A DNA stretch of 64,000 bases, from positions 154,006,809-154,070,808 of the forward strand of contig OY998175.1 of assembly GCA_963921935.1 (NCBI GenBank). The letters are read 5' to 3'. A model generated the notes under the pieces. The model made no database searches. It was given only the letters and a program-made list of their open reading frames with translations, and was not told the DNA's origin. This document shows, in pieces, positions 55,680-64,000 of this stretch; within the stretch, counting starts at the first letter, position 1; every line of letters starts with the position of its first letter. Source of the stretch: Galeruca laticollis (taxonomy: Eukaryota > Arthropoda > Insecta > Coleoptera > Chrysomelidae). The position numbers were made by a program, and so were the translations under genes.

Positions 55680-56640
55680 CTAATTCCGATAATAAAGAGC
55701 GTTTTGTACATTTAAAGATTGTGTATTGATCTTAAAAGAAAAACAATCACTTTGGGGATGCCACTCTAAACCCAACACTTTCAGCGAATTGGACGAAAAA
55801 TCATGCGGATGTTCAGACAAGTGAGATTGTGGTAAATCAGAAAGCAATGTCAGATTATTACTAGACCATTTCCTTAATTCGAAGCCTCCCAACTTCATGA
55901 GGGAAACAAACTCCGATACCAACTTAAATGCAAGATCCATAGTAGGGCAAGACGTGACAATATCATCTATATAACAAAAATTGCGAATAACGTGTGCGGC
56001 CAAAGGAAATTTTTCACCTTCATCTTGAATTAACTGTTAAAGACACCGAAGAGCCAAGAATGGCGAACTGTTAAGCCCATACGTTAGTCGAGTTCAGCGA
56101 TAATCTTGGACCTCTTCGTCAGGCGAAAACCTCCAAAGAATTCTTTGATAATTACAATGAGCGGGATTCATGAAAATCATGCGATACATTTGTTTAATAT
56201 CTGCACAAACAGTATAACGATGTAAGCGATATAATAATAAAATCGACACAATATCCTGCTGGAGTTTTGGACCAACAAATAAATTGTCGTTTAGCGATGT
56301 TTGATTGGGTAAGTGCGCAGTTGCATTAAAAACAACCCTAAGCTGGGGGAATATAATAAGAAATGGGTAGGAACCGTCTTATCTTTGATCAATTCCATAT
56401 GGCCTAAATCGAGGTATTCCTTCAAAAAATCAGAATATTGCAAATATAAATTAACGCGCTTAAGCAACCGGCGTTCAAGCGAATAAAAGCGGGATAAAGC
56501 TAAAGTGCGCATGCCAGGAAAAGTTGGCATAAAATCTTGTTTAAAAGGAAGTGCAACCACATAATTTCCCTCCTTCACACGACTATGAGTTTCAACAAAT
56601 ATTTCTTCACAAATATCAACTTTATTTGTAGTATCGATTA
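55680..56640 (-). pseudogene. BEL #1 reverse transcriptase (Pao type)
   Basis: 56291-56578 has EGNYVVALPFKQD, LALSRFYSLERRL and EYLDLGHMELI, the usual entry to Pao RT. Between 56290 and 56004 other frames give CADIKQMYRMIF (motif A Asp) and LTYGLNSSPFLALR. 55680-56003 has FCYIDDIVTSC (motif C) and FELRKWSSNN. Catalytic positions are kept but at least three stops or shifts break the frame. Confidence 0.85.
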
Positions 56641-56991
56641 CTTCTGGAACACTTTCGACTTCCCAAAATCTCTTTAAAATACTATTTAAAGCACTGTTTT
56701 TAACAAAGTTGCAATAAGTAGTGGTAGGTGAAGTATTTTGAGAAGTTTTACCTAGAATTACATAACCGAATATTGTATTGAGAGCGTGTGTAGTGGACTC
56801 ATTTCCAGAAATTCATCCATTACAAATAATTTTTGAGAATACATCTGTCCCGAGAAGGACATCAATCTTCCCAGGCTTAAAAAAATTCGGATCCGCTAGG
56901 GTTAAGTTCGAGATATGATCCCAACCTTTTATGGCAATCATACAATCGTGAAGTTCATCACAGATTTTTTCAACTATTGTAGCCTCAACGT

Positions 56992-57492
56992 TTAGTTTAG
57001 ATAAGCAGATTTGGGAGGACCCAGAATTTTAGCGGCTTTTTCGGTTATAAAGGAGCTCAGGCTACCCGAAACAAGTAGACAACGGTAAGTATGATATTTT
57101 CCTAAATGATCCAAGACATCTAGGTAGGCAGTTGCTAACAGAATGCGAGAAGTTTCAGTGGCAATTCCCTGACCAACAAAAGTAGTATCGATATTTGGAT
57201 TTGGCGAAATCATATTAGGATTAGTATTTGAATTAGCGGAAATGTGATTTTGAACATTAGTTGAATTAGTACTAATGCGCTTTGGCGTGCGATCAAAATG
57301 TAATAAACTGAGATGCGAACTAGAATTGCAATGTCGGCATCTGTGTGTCGAACGACAGTTTCTAAGATCATGCAACGAACTTAGACAATTAAAACATAAG
57401 CGATTTGCTTTACAGAGACTATGTCTAAAAATACACGAGTAGCGCGGGATTGAGGTTTGTATTTGCGGTTGAAGAAGAACCCGAATGTTCAC
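56992..57492 (-). pseudogene. BEL #1 zinc knuckles and protease
   Basis: Knuckles NRLCFNCLSSLHDLRNC and HRCRHCNSSSHLSLLHF are followed by the aspartic-protease start LLVSGSLSSFITEKAAKILG. The catalytic D-S-G reads V-S-G, so the protease is dead. Frame ends at 56992. Confidence 0.8.
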
Positions 57493-57529
57493 TTAAGAGG
57501 ACATTATCATATGCTAGATATTGTTCCGT

Positions 57530-58393
57530 TTAAAAAGTTATTAAAGTTTTATAACTAGGTACCGTAGTTGATGAGTTAGTCAACTCAAAGCGTAACTTCG
57601 TATCGTCATTTAACCTTCTAATAACCATCATCGCGAGAACAAAGTCACATTGCGCCACAGGAAAATCCATGACTTCAAGAGCTGCAAGATTTTCCACAAA
57701 AGTATCTACTATTTTTTTCAGCGCGTTTGGATTATTTGCCTCAATTTTTGTAGTGGCTTCGATTTCATTACAATGTGCCTGGGCACATTTTCTAGCAACA
57801 AAATATCGTTTAATTCGTGTATCATACGCAATTTTATAATTATCTGCTGTGTTCGGTAAGTGTTTTATTAAAGCCAGCGGCTTAGATTCTAACGAACTTA
57901 TCAAATAATCAAATTTTTCTACCTGGGACAAACTAGTTTAATTGTGCACTAAATTATTAAAATGATGAGTTAACGAACGAAATTCTTTATAGTCTCCTTT
58001 GAACTTTTTCAACTCAATTTTAGGCAGACGAATATGCGAAATATCATTTTGTAACATTGTTGCGTTTAATTGATTAGTGGTGACATGTACGGCATCATTG
58101 TTAAACAGATCTGAATAACTAGCTTTAATTTTATAATATTCTGTAAGAAATGCTTCCTTCACAGCATCTTCACCTTCAGGTACCGCATCGGGGGTGGCAA
58201 AGAATATATTTAATAAAGCGGTATGATGTCTTTTAATTCATCAATATCTGCACATCTAACCCTAAATATTGATCTTAGAGATTTATCAACTCTCAACTCT
58301 AACCCTATCAGCAATGCCACTGACTACACTAATTTCATTCATGCACGAATTACGTAGCGTCTTATATTTATTAATTTTGTCCTCATTACTCAT
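57530..58393 (-). pseudogene. BEL #1 Gag (DUF1759-type)
   Basis: ATG at 58391-58393 opens MSNEDKINKYKTLRNSCMNE; after breaks the frame continues FLTEYYKIKASYSDLF, IRLPKIELKKFKGDYKEF, a stop, then SQVEKFDYLISSLESKPL and VMDFPVAQCDFVLAMMVIRR. These are the DUF1759 (BEL Gag) signatures. Three frame breaks. Confidence 0.85.
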
Positions 58394-58809
58394 CTTAAAT
58401 AGTTTTAAATGTGTTTTGAAGTATGCGAAACAAATTTAAAATAACTGATATTTACATTTACATTGAATAAACTCAATAGGTATACGGAGTTTCAAAAATA
58501 CGATCGAAATGTCGAATTAGTGAACAAAGCGAGGTAAACAGTTTTCACCTTTACATAGAACGAACCAATATCACTGTCATATGCAGAACTCTGTGGATAT
58601 CTTTTGCATCACTATTTCTAACATGAAAAAGAAAATTCGCTACCTTATGATCGTTTATTCACATTATTCGTATTTTGCGGTGTTTTTTATCTTTGTGCTG
58701 CCATGAAAGTATCATTATTATCTTAGGCATATCTATCTGGAATTCTTGTGTACACTGTTATTATTATTTAGTTATGTATGTTACTTGTTATGTTTATTTC
58801 ACTAAGTTA
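58394..58809. other. No gene seen; BEL #1 5' flank
   Basis: Would hold the BEL #1 leader and 5' LTR, but no matching LTR was found 3' of the element, so boundaries stay unknown. Confidence 0.45.
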
Positions 58810-59090
58810 TATTCTTTGTAATGCATGCGCATAGCAGAGCTCTGATATTAACATCTTTTACATTTTCCAGTATCCTACTTCAAATGGCTTTTTTTTCATT
58901 GCTTCTTGCTTCTTTAAATGTTTCATCTATTACCGACGCGAACAATAGTTGGCTCAAGGTACATCCCTGCTTTAGCCTTCATATGTATTCAAATGGTTCT
59001 GATTTCTCTTGCCTAACTCTTACATAATTATGAGTATGTTTATATAGGAATTGGATTCCTTTTCTATTCCTTTTAATACTGTCTTCGATT

Positions 59091-59259
59091 CACTGTTTTA
59101 AATGAAACTTACTGTTTCTATATAATTCCACAATATATAGAAAAAATTCTAAGAAATTTGACATTTGTTTCGATATTGTGGAATTATCTAGAAACAGTAA
59201 GTTTCATTCAAAACAGTAATATGAGTAGATTCCACCAAGTAAGGGTTGAGACAGTTAAC
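59091..59259. mobile_element. Penelope-like hairpin (copy F)
   Basis: Target duplication TCTTCGATT (59082-59090, 59260-59268). CACTGTTTTAAATGAAACTT opens the left arm and AAGTTTCATTCAAAACAGTA closes the right arm, with ATTCCACAATAT/ATATTGTGGAAT inside. The right arm continues with the family tail. Only about 170 bp, the smallest hairpin version. Confidence 0.9.
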
Positions 59260-59322
59260 TCTTCGATTTCTTAAAGTTTTCCATATATCCTCTCTTTTTA
59301 CCTGGTCAATGGCTTTTGTCAG

Positions 59323-59504
59323 ATGTCAAAAATATCAAGTGAATAAAAAATATAATTGTAAACTGACAGATATATAAAAAACTTCAACGTGACAGTTCAA
59401 TTTAAAAAACGTTTGTAACATCATTTTTGTGAAGATTACTATCAATAAAACTTATTTACGAAACCGATCGGTGCTTTATATTCAACGAACTAATATTTTC
59501 TTTA
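59323..59504 (+). repeat. BEL #2 5' LTR
   Basis: Starts ATGTCAAAAATATCAAGTGA, ends CTAATATTTTCTTTA. Contains TATATAAAAAAC (59386) and AATAAAAC (59443), likely TATA and poly(A) signals. Confidence 0.9.
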
Positions 59505-59521
59505 TGGTGCCGAAACCAGGG
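59505..59521 (+). other. BEL #2 primer-binding site
   Basis: TGGTGCCGAAACCAGGG directly follows the LTR. Typical TGG start; tRNA not identified. Confidence 0.75.
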
Positions 59522-59570
59522 AAGTTTTATTGTCTAGTAATTTTTATCGGATCGAACTAAAACGATTATA

Positions 59571-60765
59571 ATGGATTTAGTACTTCGAAAACGTTACGCG
59601 CAGCATTAACGAAGCTAGTGAATAACGCGAACGACATTATTAATAACGAAACTGCAAATACTAGTGACGTGCCCGCGTTAATAGCTCGAATTAAAGCACA
59701 GAAGGACAGTTTAAATAGTGTTAATGAACGACTGTATCCCACGTTTAGTGATGAACGTGCTGAAGCTGAGTGCGCGAAGATTGTAGAATACGATGATCTC
59801 GCTGTTGCAACAGTTGCGAGATTGGAACAACGTCTGAAATTGCAACAATCTTTACCGCCACAAAACGATCAGAGAATCTTGGAGCAACAGTCATCTAACG
59901 GTAACGTTCATAGTCAGGAAAACATGTCGGTAAGATTACCAAAACTAAATTTCATTAAATTTAACGGAGATATTGAGGCTTGGCCGGCATTTTGGGAACA
60001 ATTCCGTTTGGTGGTTCACGAGAATGGTTCTTTAAACGATGCTGCAAAATTTGCTTATCTTAAGTCTTATTTGTCTGATAAAGCCACTGTAACCATTAAC
60101 GGATTGACTTCTAGTCAGTCATCGTACAAAGACGCGATAGAACTTTTAAAAGAAGAATATGCTAATTCTGAACGTATAGTGGACAAATATATACAAAAAC
60201 TTTTAACAATAGTTCCAGTAAAAAGTGAAAGAGACATTTCCGCGCTTCGTAAACTGTATAATACTGCGTCAACGATTACCCGTTCACTGTCAACACTAGG
60301 TTTGTCACCTCAACAATACGGACTAATGGTTAAATCTATCATTTTTAAGGCTCTACCATATAATTTGCGCGTTTTGTTCAACAAACAAAAAATTACAAGT
60401 GAAACGGTTAGTAGTAACTCTCTTTCGCAATCGGAAAATTCAGACAATACCGTAGATTATAATAAGCAAATTAGCAGTTTATTACAATTTATTAAATTAG
60501 AATTGAATTCAATCGAACAAGCTCACTGTGGAAAGGTAACGGACTATAAAACTTGCAAAGATAATAATAGCAAACGAACATTGTCAACTCAAAATAATAG
60601 TGCATCAGAAAACGATCAATTTACGGCCGCGAGTTTATTAACTGTAAATAATGAAAACTGCTTGCTTTGCAAATCAAAAACGCACAAAACAAAAGATTGC
60701 AAAGCGTCTGTAAATATCTCGCGAAAAAAGGACATATTAAAAGAAAACAATTGTTGTTTTCGCTG
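59571..60765 (+). pseudogene. BEL #2 Gag (DUF1759-type)
   Basis: The long frame covers 59618-60765 and upstream codons in the same frame read SKTLRAALTKLVNN; the nearest ATG (59574) is in another frame, so a small indel or non-ATG start is possible. Domains: N-terminal coiled coil, RLPKLNFIKFNGDIEAWPAF (DUF1759 start), YLKSYLSDKATVTINGL, and a knuckle CLLCKSKTHKTKDC near the end. It stops at 60764 at the edge of a 20-bp direct duplication. Confidence 0.85.
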
Positions 60766-60785
60766 AACAATTGTTGTTTTCGCTG
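60746..60785 (+). repeat. 20-bp tandem duplication in BEL #2
   Basis: AACAATTGTTGTTTTCGCTG occurs twice in a row (60746-60765, 60766-60785). As 20 is not a multiple of 3 it shifts the frame and creates the TGA that ends Gag. Confidence 0.95.
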
Positions 60786-61845
60786 TACCACACCTAGGCA
60801 TTCTTCAAAATTTTGCAAATCGCGCCTATCTTGTGCAAAGTGCAACCGTCGTCACGCGACCTCCATGTGCGATCCTTCATTTGCCAGTAACAATATTCGA
60901 AACGGGAATAGCAGCTATTCTCAGTCTAGTCTCACCGAAAATCAAAATAATCACATTGTTGACAGCACTCCTAATAATGTGACAAATCGAGATAACTCTA
61001 CTGCATTAATAGCTAACGGGGCAAATAATAACGTTTATTTAATGACAGCAAAATGTTTAATAAGTAATGATACCGCTAATGACATGGTGATTCGTTTAGT
61101 TATAGATGGAGGTAGCCAATTAACTTTCATAAAACAATGTGTATCGCGTTCACTGGGTTTGCCTGTAGTCGGTACTCACAAAATTTCCATAAATAGTTTT
61201 GGAAATACTCGTAGCGCACCGACAACTTTGTGCAATCGGGTACAAGTAGGTCTCAAGAATCAGTTTAACGGAAAACTAATCGAAATTACAGCTGTAGAGG
61301 TTCCAGAAATATGTTTTGACGCTTTAAAACCACCTTCTACTAATGATCCAATAATTAGAGATTTTGTTTCTAAATACCAGTTAGCTGATGTTAACGTTAC
61401 AAATAATCAGTTAATTAACGGTATAACTTTACTGGTTGGAGCTGATCATTATTGGAAAATTGTTACAGGTGACACAAAACGCATATCCAATGATTTAACT
61501 GCCGTAAACACAAGATTAGGGTGGACAATACATGGAGTTTCAAGTATTGTAGAAAACTGTGAATTTTTTCTAAATTTTAATTGGGTATCAGCATTAAATG
61601 TACAGGCAGACTTTGAACAGGACAATGTAGATATTAAGAAATTTTGGACATTAGAGACATTAGGTATTAGTGAAAACGAACATTTAAAAAATAAATCCAG
61701 CGAAATCGAACTTCACGTATTTGCTGATGCTAGTATCCAAGCTTACGGTACAGTGACATACGCGAAATGTCTAGAAACTAACGAAATAAATTTTCTATTG
61801 TCGAAAAATCGTGTAGCGCCTCTTAACCAAAAGGGTAACAAATAA
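60766..61845 (+). pseudogene. BEL #2 zinc knuckles, protease and RT-deleted pol
   Basis: Resumes after the duplication with NNCCFRCTTPRHSSKFC and LSCAKCNRRHATSMC, then the protease LVIDGGSQLTFIKQCVSRSL (D-G-G in place of D-S-G) and LLVGADHYWKIVTGD, DLTAVNTRLGWTIHG. RT should follow. Instead KKFWTLETLGISENEH runs within a few residues into IELHVFADASIQAYG, the RNase H region. The RT palm is therefore missing by deletion. A TAA ends the frame at 61845. Confidence 0.9.
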
Positions 61846-62448
61846 TTAACCTTACCCAAGTTAGAGCTTACTGCAGCATTATGTGCCGCTAGATTACAGG
61901 CATATATTTTAGAAAATTCCAAATTGAAAATCAAAAGAGTTATTTTATGGTCCGATTTAAAAATAGCCTTGTATTGGATCCGTGGCAAATCACAGATATG
62001 GAAACCGTACGTGAACAACCGAGTGGAAGAAATACAAAAGCTGAGCAATGGTGTTTGGAGACACTGCCCTGGAAAGGAGAATCCCTCGGATTTGCTAACG
62101 AGGGGAGTCTCAGCGAAGTTTTTGGTGGTATCTAGTTTGTGGCAGCACGGGCCCTCTTGGCTTAAAGAAGACTCAACAAATTGGCCAAAAGATGAAAGCT
62201 GCGACGAAACAACGTTAGAGGTCACCAATTTGTTTATAACTAAAGTCAAGATACCAGAACCAAATGGCAAACCAATATTTCCATTGGCTTATGTTAAACG
62301 ATTTATTAATAATATTTGTAAGCCCGCGGAGAAAAATTTAGGAAACCTATCGGCCGATGAGTTAAACGAAGCTGAGAAATATTGGCTAAAACATACGCAA
62401 CATGAAGAATTTACAGAAGAAATCCAAAGTTTAAAAAATAAGCTATAA
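61846..62448 (+). pseudogene. BEL #2 RNase H C-terminal part and linker
   Basis: After one stop the same frame reads LTLPKLELTAALCAARL (Glu) and RVILWSDLKIALYWIRGK (Asp), then GVWRHCPGKENPSDLLTRG (second catalytic Asp region) and the linker PSWLKEDSTNWPKDE. Ends at 62448 just before the integrase part. Confidence 0.85.
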
Positions 62449-62476
62449 ATCCTCTATTCTACTTCTAAATCCATTT

Positions 62477-63720
62477 TTGGACGCATCTGGTATAATAAGA
62501 CTTGGAACCAGGGAAGAAGAGTCCTCATTAGCATATGAAAGTATTTATCCAATAATACTACCGAAAAACTCAGAATTAACGGAAAAAATAATATGGAAAA
62601 GTCATGAAGAAGTAATGCATACAGGCGTAAAAGCGACATTAGCTAAAACTAGAGAAAAATATTGGATAATTCGAGGAAGGCAGAAGGTAAAATCTATATT
62701 GGGAAAATGTTTGAAATGCAAACGACTTAAAGGTAAATCAGGAGCAGAACCTTTTGCGTCATTACCTAAGAGTAGGCTGACCGCTTCAAACCCATTTCAA
62801 GTAATTGGTATAGATTTTGCGGGGCCGCTGTATGTATATGAAGCAGACCAGCGAATAAAAACATATATTATGCTAATCACCTGCGCTGTTGTGAGAGCAG
62901 TTCATTTGGAGTTAGTTCCTAACTTAACGACGGAAAGTTGTGTTCGAGGGTTGAGGAGGTTTATAGCTCGTCGAGGAGTTCCTGAGATTATATATTCGGA
63001 CAACGCCAAAACGTTCCGTAGAATCGCTCAGGAGCTTCAAATATTTTCTACGTTACTCGAGCAAAGCGAAGTTCAACAATTTGCTCAAAAATATCGAATA
63101 AAATGGCATTTTATAATCGAAAGAGCAGCTTGGTGGGGAGGATTTTGGGAGCGCATGGTAAAAACAGTAGAAGATGCTCTTAAAATTACTCTCGGTAAGG
63201 CTCTTATAAATAGTGATGAACTCCAGACAATTCTAACTGAAGTAGAATCAACGGTCAACTCAAGATCATTAACATATATTGATGACGACGACACAAATTT
63301 ATTGATTTTATCCCCAGCGCATTTCCTAGTGGGAGCAAAAAATGTTGGTTTTTCCCTAAATCTGAAATTGCCTGAAATCAACCGAAACGATATACTCAAT
63401 GGAAATCGAGGGAACAATTGGTTTCCAAGTTTTGGAAAAAATGGACAACGGAATATTTTCAGCAGCTGCGAACGTTTCACCATAATCATCGTCCTAATTC
63501 TAGGAGCTTAAGAATAGGTGATATCGTACTATTGCATCAAGAGCATACGCCCAGGCTATAGTGGAAGATGGTTAAAGTCATCGATGTGTTTGTAGGGCGC
63601 GATGGTCGAGTGTGGGCTTGTGAAGTGCGATTGAGTGACGGGTCTAGACTTCGTAGACCAGTGCAACTTCTTTTTCCGTTAGAAGTTAAAGATTCTCCGC
63701 CGCGGGAGGATGTCAAAAAT
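62477..63720 (+). pseudogene. BEL #2 integrase and C-terminal tail
   Basis: Zinc-binding region HEEVMHTGVKATLA...CLKCKRLKGK, then core FQVIGIDFAGPLYVY (Asp), RAVHLELVPNLTTES, EIIYSDNAKTF (Asp) and IERAAWWGGFWERMVKTVED (Glu). ILSPAHFLVGA follows. The frame shifts near 63400; the DUF5641-like tail is in another frame (LRIGDIVLLHQEHTPRL, stop, KVIDVFVGRDGR, RRPVQLLFPLE) to about 63700. The integrase core is complete and open, with all three catalytic residues. Confidence 0.9.
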
Positions 63721-63893
63721 ATCAAGTGACATTAAAAAATATAATTGTAAACTGACAAATATATAAAAAACTTCAACGTGACAGTTCAATTTAAAAAACG
63801 TTTGTAACATCATTTTTGTGAAGATTACTATCAATAAAACTTATTTACGAAACAGATCGGTGCTTTATATTCAACGAACTAATATTTTCTTTA
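63710..63893 (+). repeat. BEL #2 3' LTR
   Basis: Matches the 5' LTR with about two substitutions and a 2-bp indel near its start. Followed by GTCAG. Confidence 0.95.
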
Positions 63894-64000
63894 GTCAGGT
63901 CTATGAAACAGCGGTTCATTCTTATGGTTTTTTGTCCTAGTTGTCTCATAATAAACATCGCGTCGGTTTTTCCCCTGTTTAGACTGAATTCAAACTGTGT

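Larger units (their letters stand above)
53360..58393 (-). mobile_element. BEL/Pao element #1, old
   Basis: Minus-strand order: Gag (58393-57530), zinc knuckles and protease (57492-56992), RT (56578-55680), RNase H (55566-54970), integrase (54675-53890), C-terminal DUF5641-like tail (53563-53363). No LTRs were recognised on either side; LINE #3 abuts its 3' end and unassigned sequence its 5' end. A PLE copy (54086-54210) splits the integrase. Confidence 0.85.
59323..63893 (+). mobile_element. BEL/Pao element #2, young but defective
   Basis: LTRs 59323-59504 and 63710-63893, GTCAG target duplication (59318-59322, 63894-63898), primer-binding site at 59505 and polypurine tract CCGCGGGAGG before the 3' LTR. 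The LTRs differ by about two substitutions and a 2-bp indel. Inside, Gag, zinc knuckles, protease, RNase H and integrase are present in BEL order, but the RT catalytic region is absent, Gag and pol are separated by a 20-bp duplication, and a stop lies in the C-terminal tail. Confidence 0.95.
58810..64000 (-). pseudogene. LINE RT remnant split by BEL #2 and a PLE hairpin
   Basis: Three pieces join in one minus-strand reading. 63899-64000: QFEFSLNRGKTDAMFIMRQL then FIDLTKA (motif A region). 59260-59317: IDQVKREDIWKTLRN. 58810-59081: IEDSIKRNRKGIQFLYKHTH, a stop, RLKQGCTLSQLLFASVIDET. The target duplications of BEL #2 and of PLE copy F lie at the joins, so the pieces were contiguous. The family is RTE/CR1-like; the remnant continues past the window end. 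Confidence 0.8.

Overview
This window looks like a transposon graveyard from an insect nuclear genome. It is strongly AT-rich, and every recognisable protein belongs to a eukaryotic transposable element of types common in arthropods (BEL/Pao, Ty3/gypsy, Copia, Penelope-like, several non-LTR LINE groups, Tc1/mariner, hAT, PIF/Harbinger). A beetle is my best guess from the mix of families, but that is inference. I found no convincing host gene, tRNA, rRNA or CRISPR array. Nearly all coding sequence is broken by stops, frameshifts or deletions.

Layout. 353-1377 is a nearly loopless 1-kb palindrome flanked by TA. 4632-12789 is a minus-strand Copia element, split by a 4.3-kb TIR element (6751-11093). 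That TIR element carries two spliced, convergent, decayed genes: a SWIM/YqaJ-nuclease/PHD gene and a THAP gene. 13900-14609 is another long palindrome. 16186-23177 is a mariner-type element whose left TIR received a 3.2-kb foldback element (16263-19455) and whose right TIR received a PIF/Harbinger element (22130-23159, TTA duplication); a second mariner with a dead transposase (19580-21326) lies inside it. 23967-24860 is a tandem array of dyad-symmetric motifs. 26042-27345 is a PIF/Harbinger remnant with a partly triplicated MADF gene and a transposase. 27649-31765 holds two dead hAT elements.

33180-37400 is a LINE with DUF4780-like ORF1 and endonuclease/RT/RNase H; a Penelope-like element (PLE) with a GIY-YIG domain abuts its 3' end (37403-38290). 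Short PLE copies, several of them hairpins with 9-14 bp target duplications, recur at 31920, 32478, 47192, 54086 and 59091. 39767-40830 is a dead mariner transposase. 41286-43252 is a pol-less gypsy element with a SAP-domain Gag and CTAC target duplication. 45757-51110 is a LINE with a PHD-finger ORF1, split by a PLE hairpin. 51380-53215 is a third LINE. 53360-58393 is an old BEL/Pao element. 59323-63893 is a younger BEL/Pao element with near-identical LTRs and GTCAG duplication; it interrupts an RT remnant that runs off the window end.

How the parts relate: the value of the window lies in its insertion order. Clean target duplications show which element landed in which. The most unusual items are the YqaJ/THAP two-gene TIR element and a PLE copy that carries about 25 bp of BEL integrase sequence shared with a PLE/BEL junction 16 kb away.
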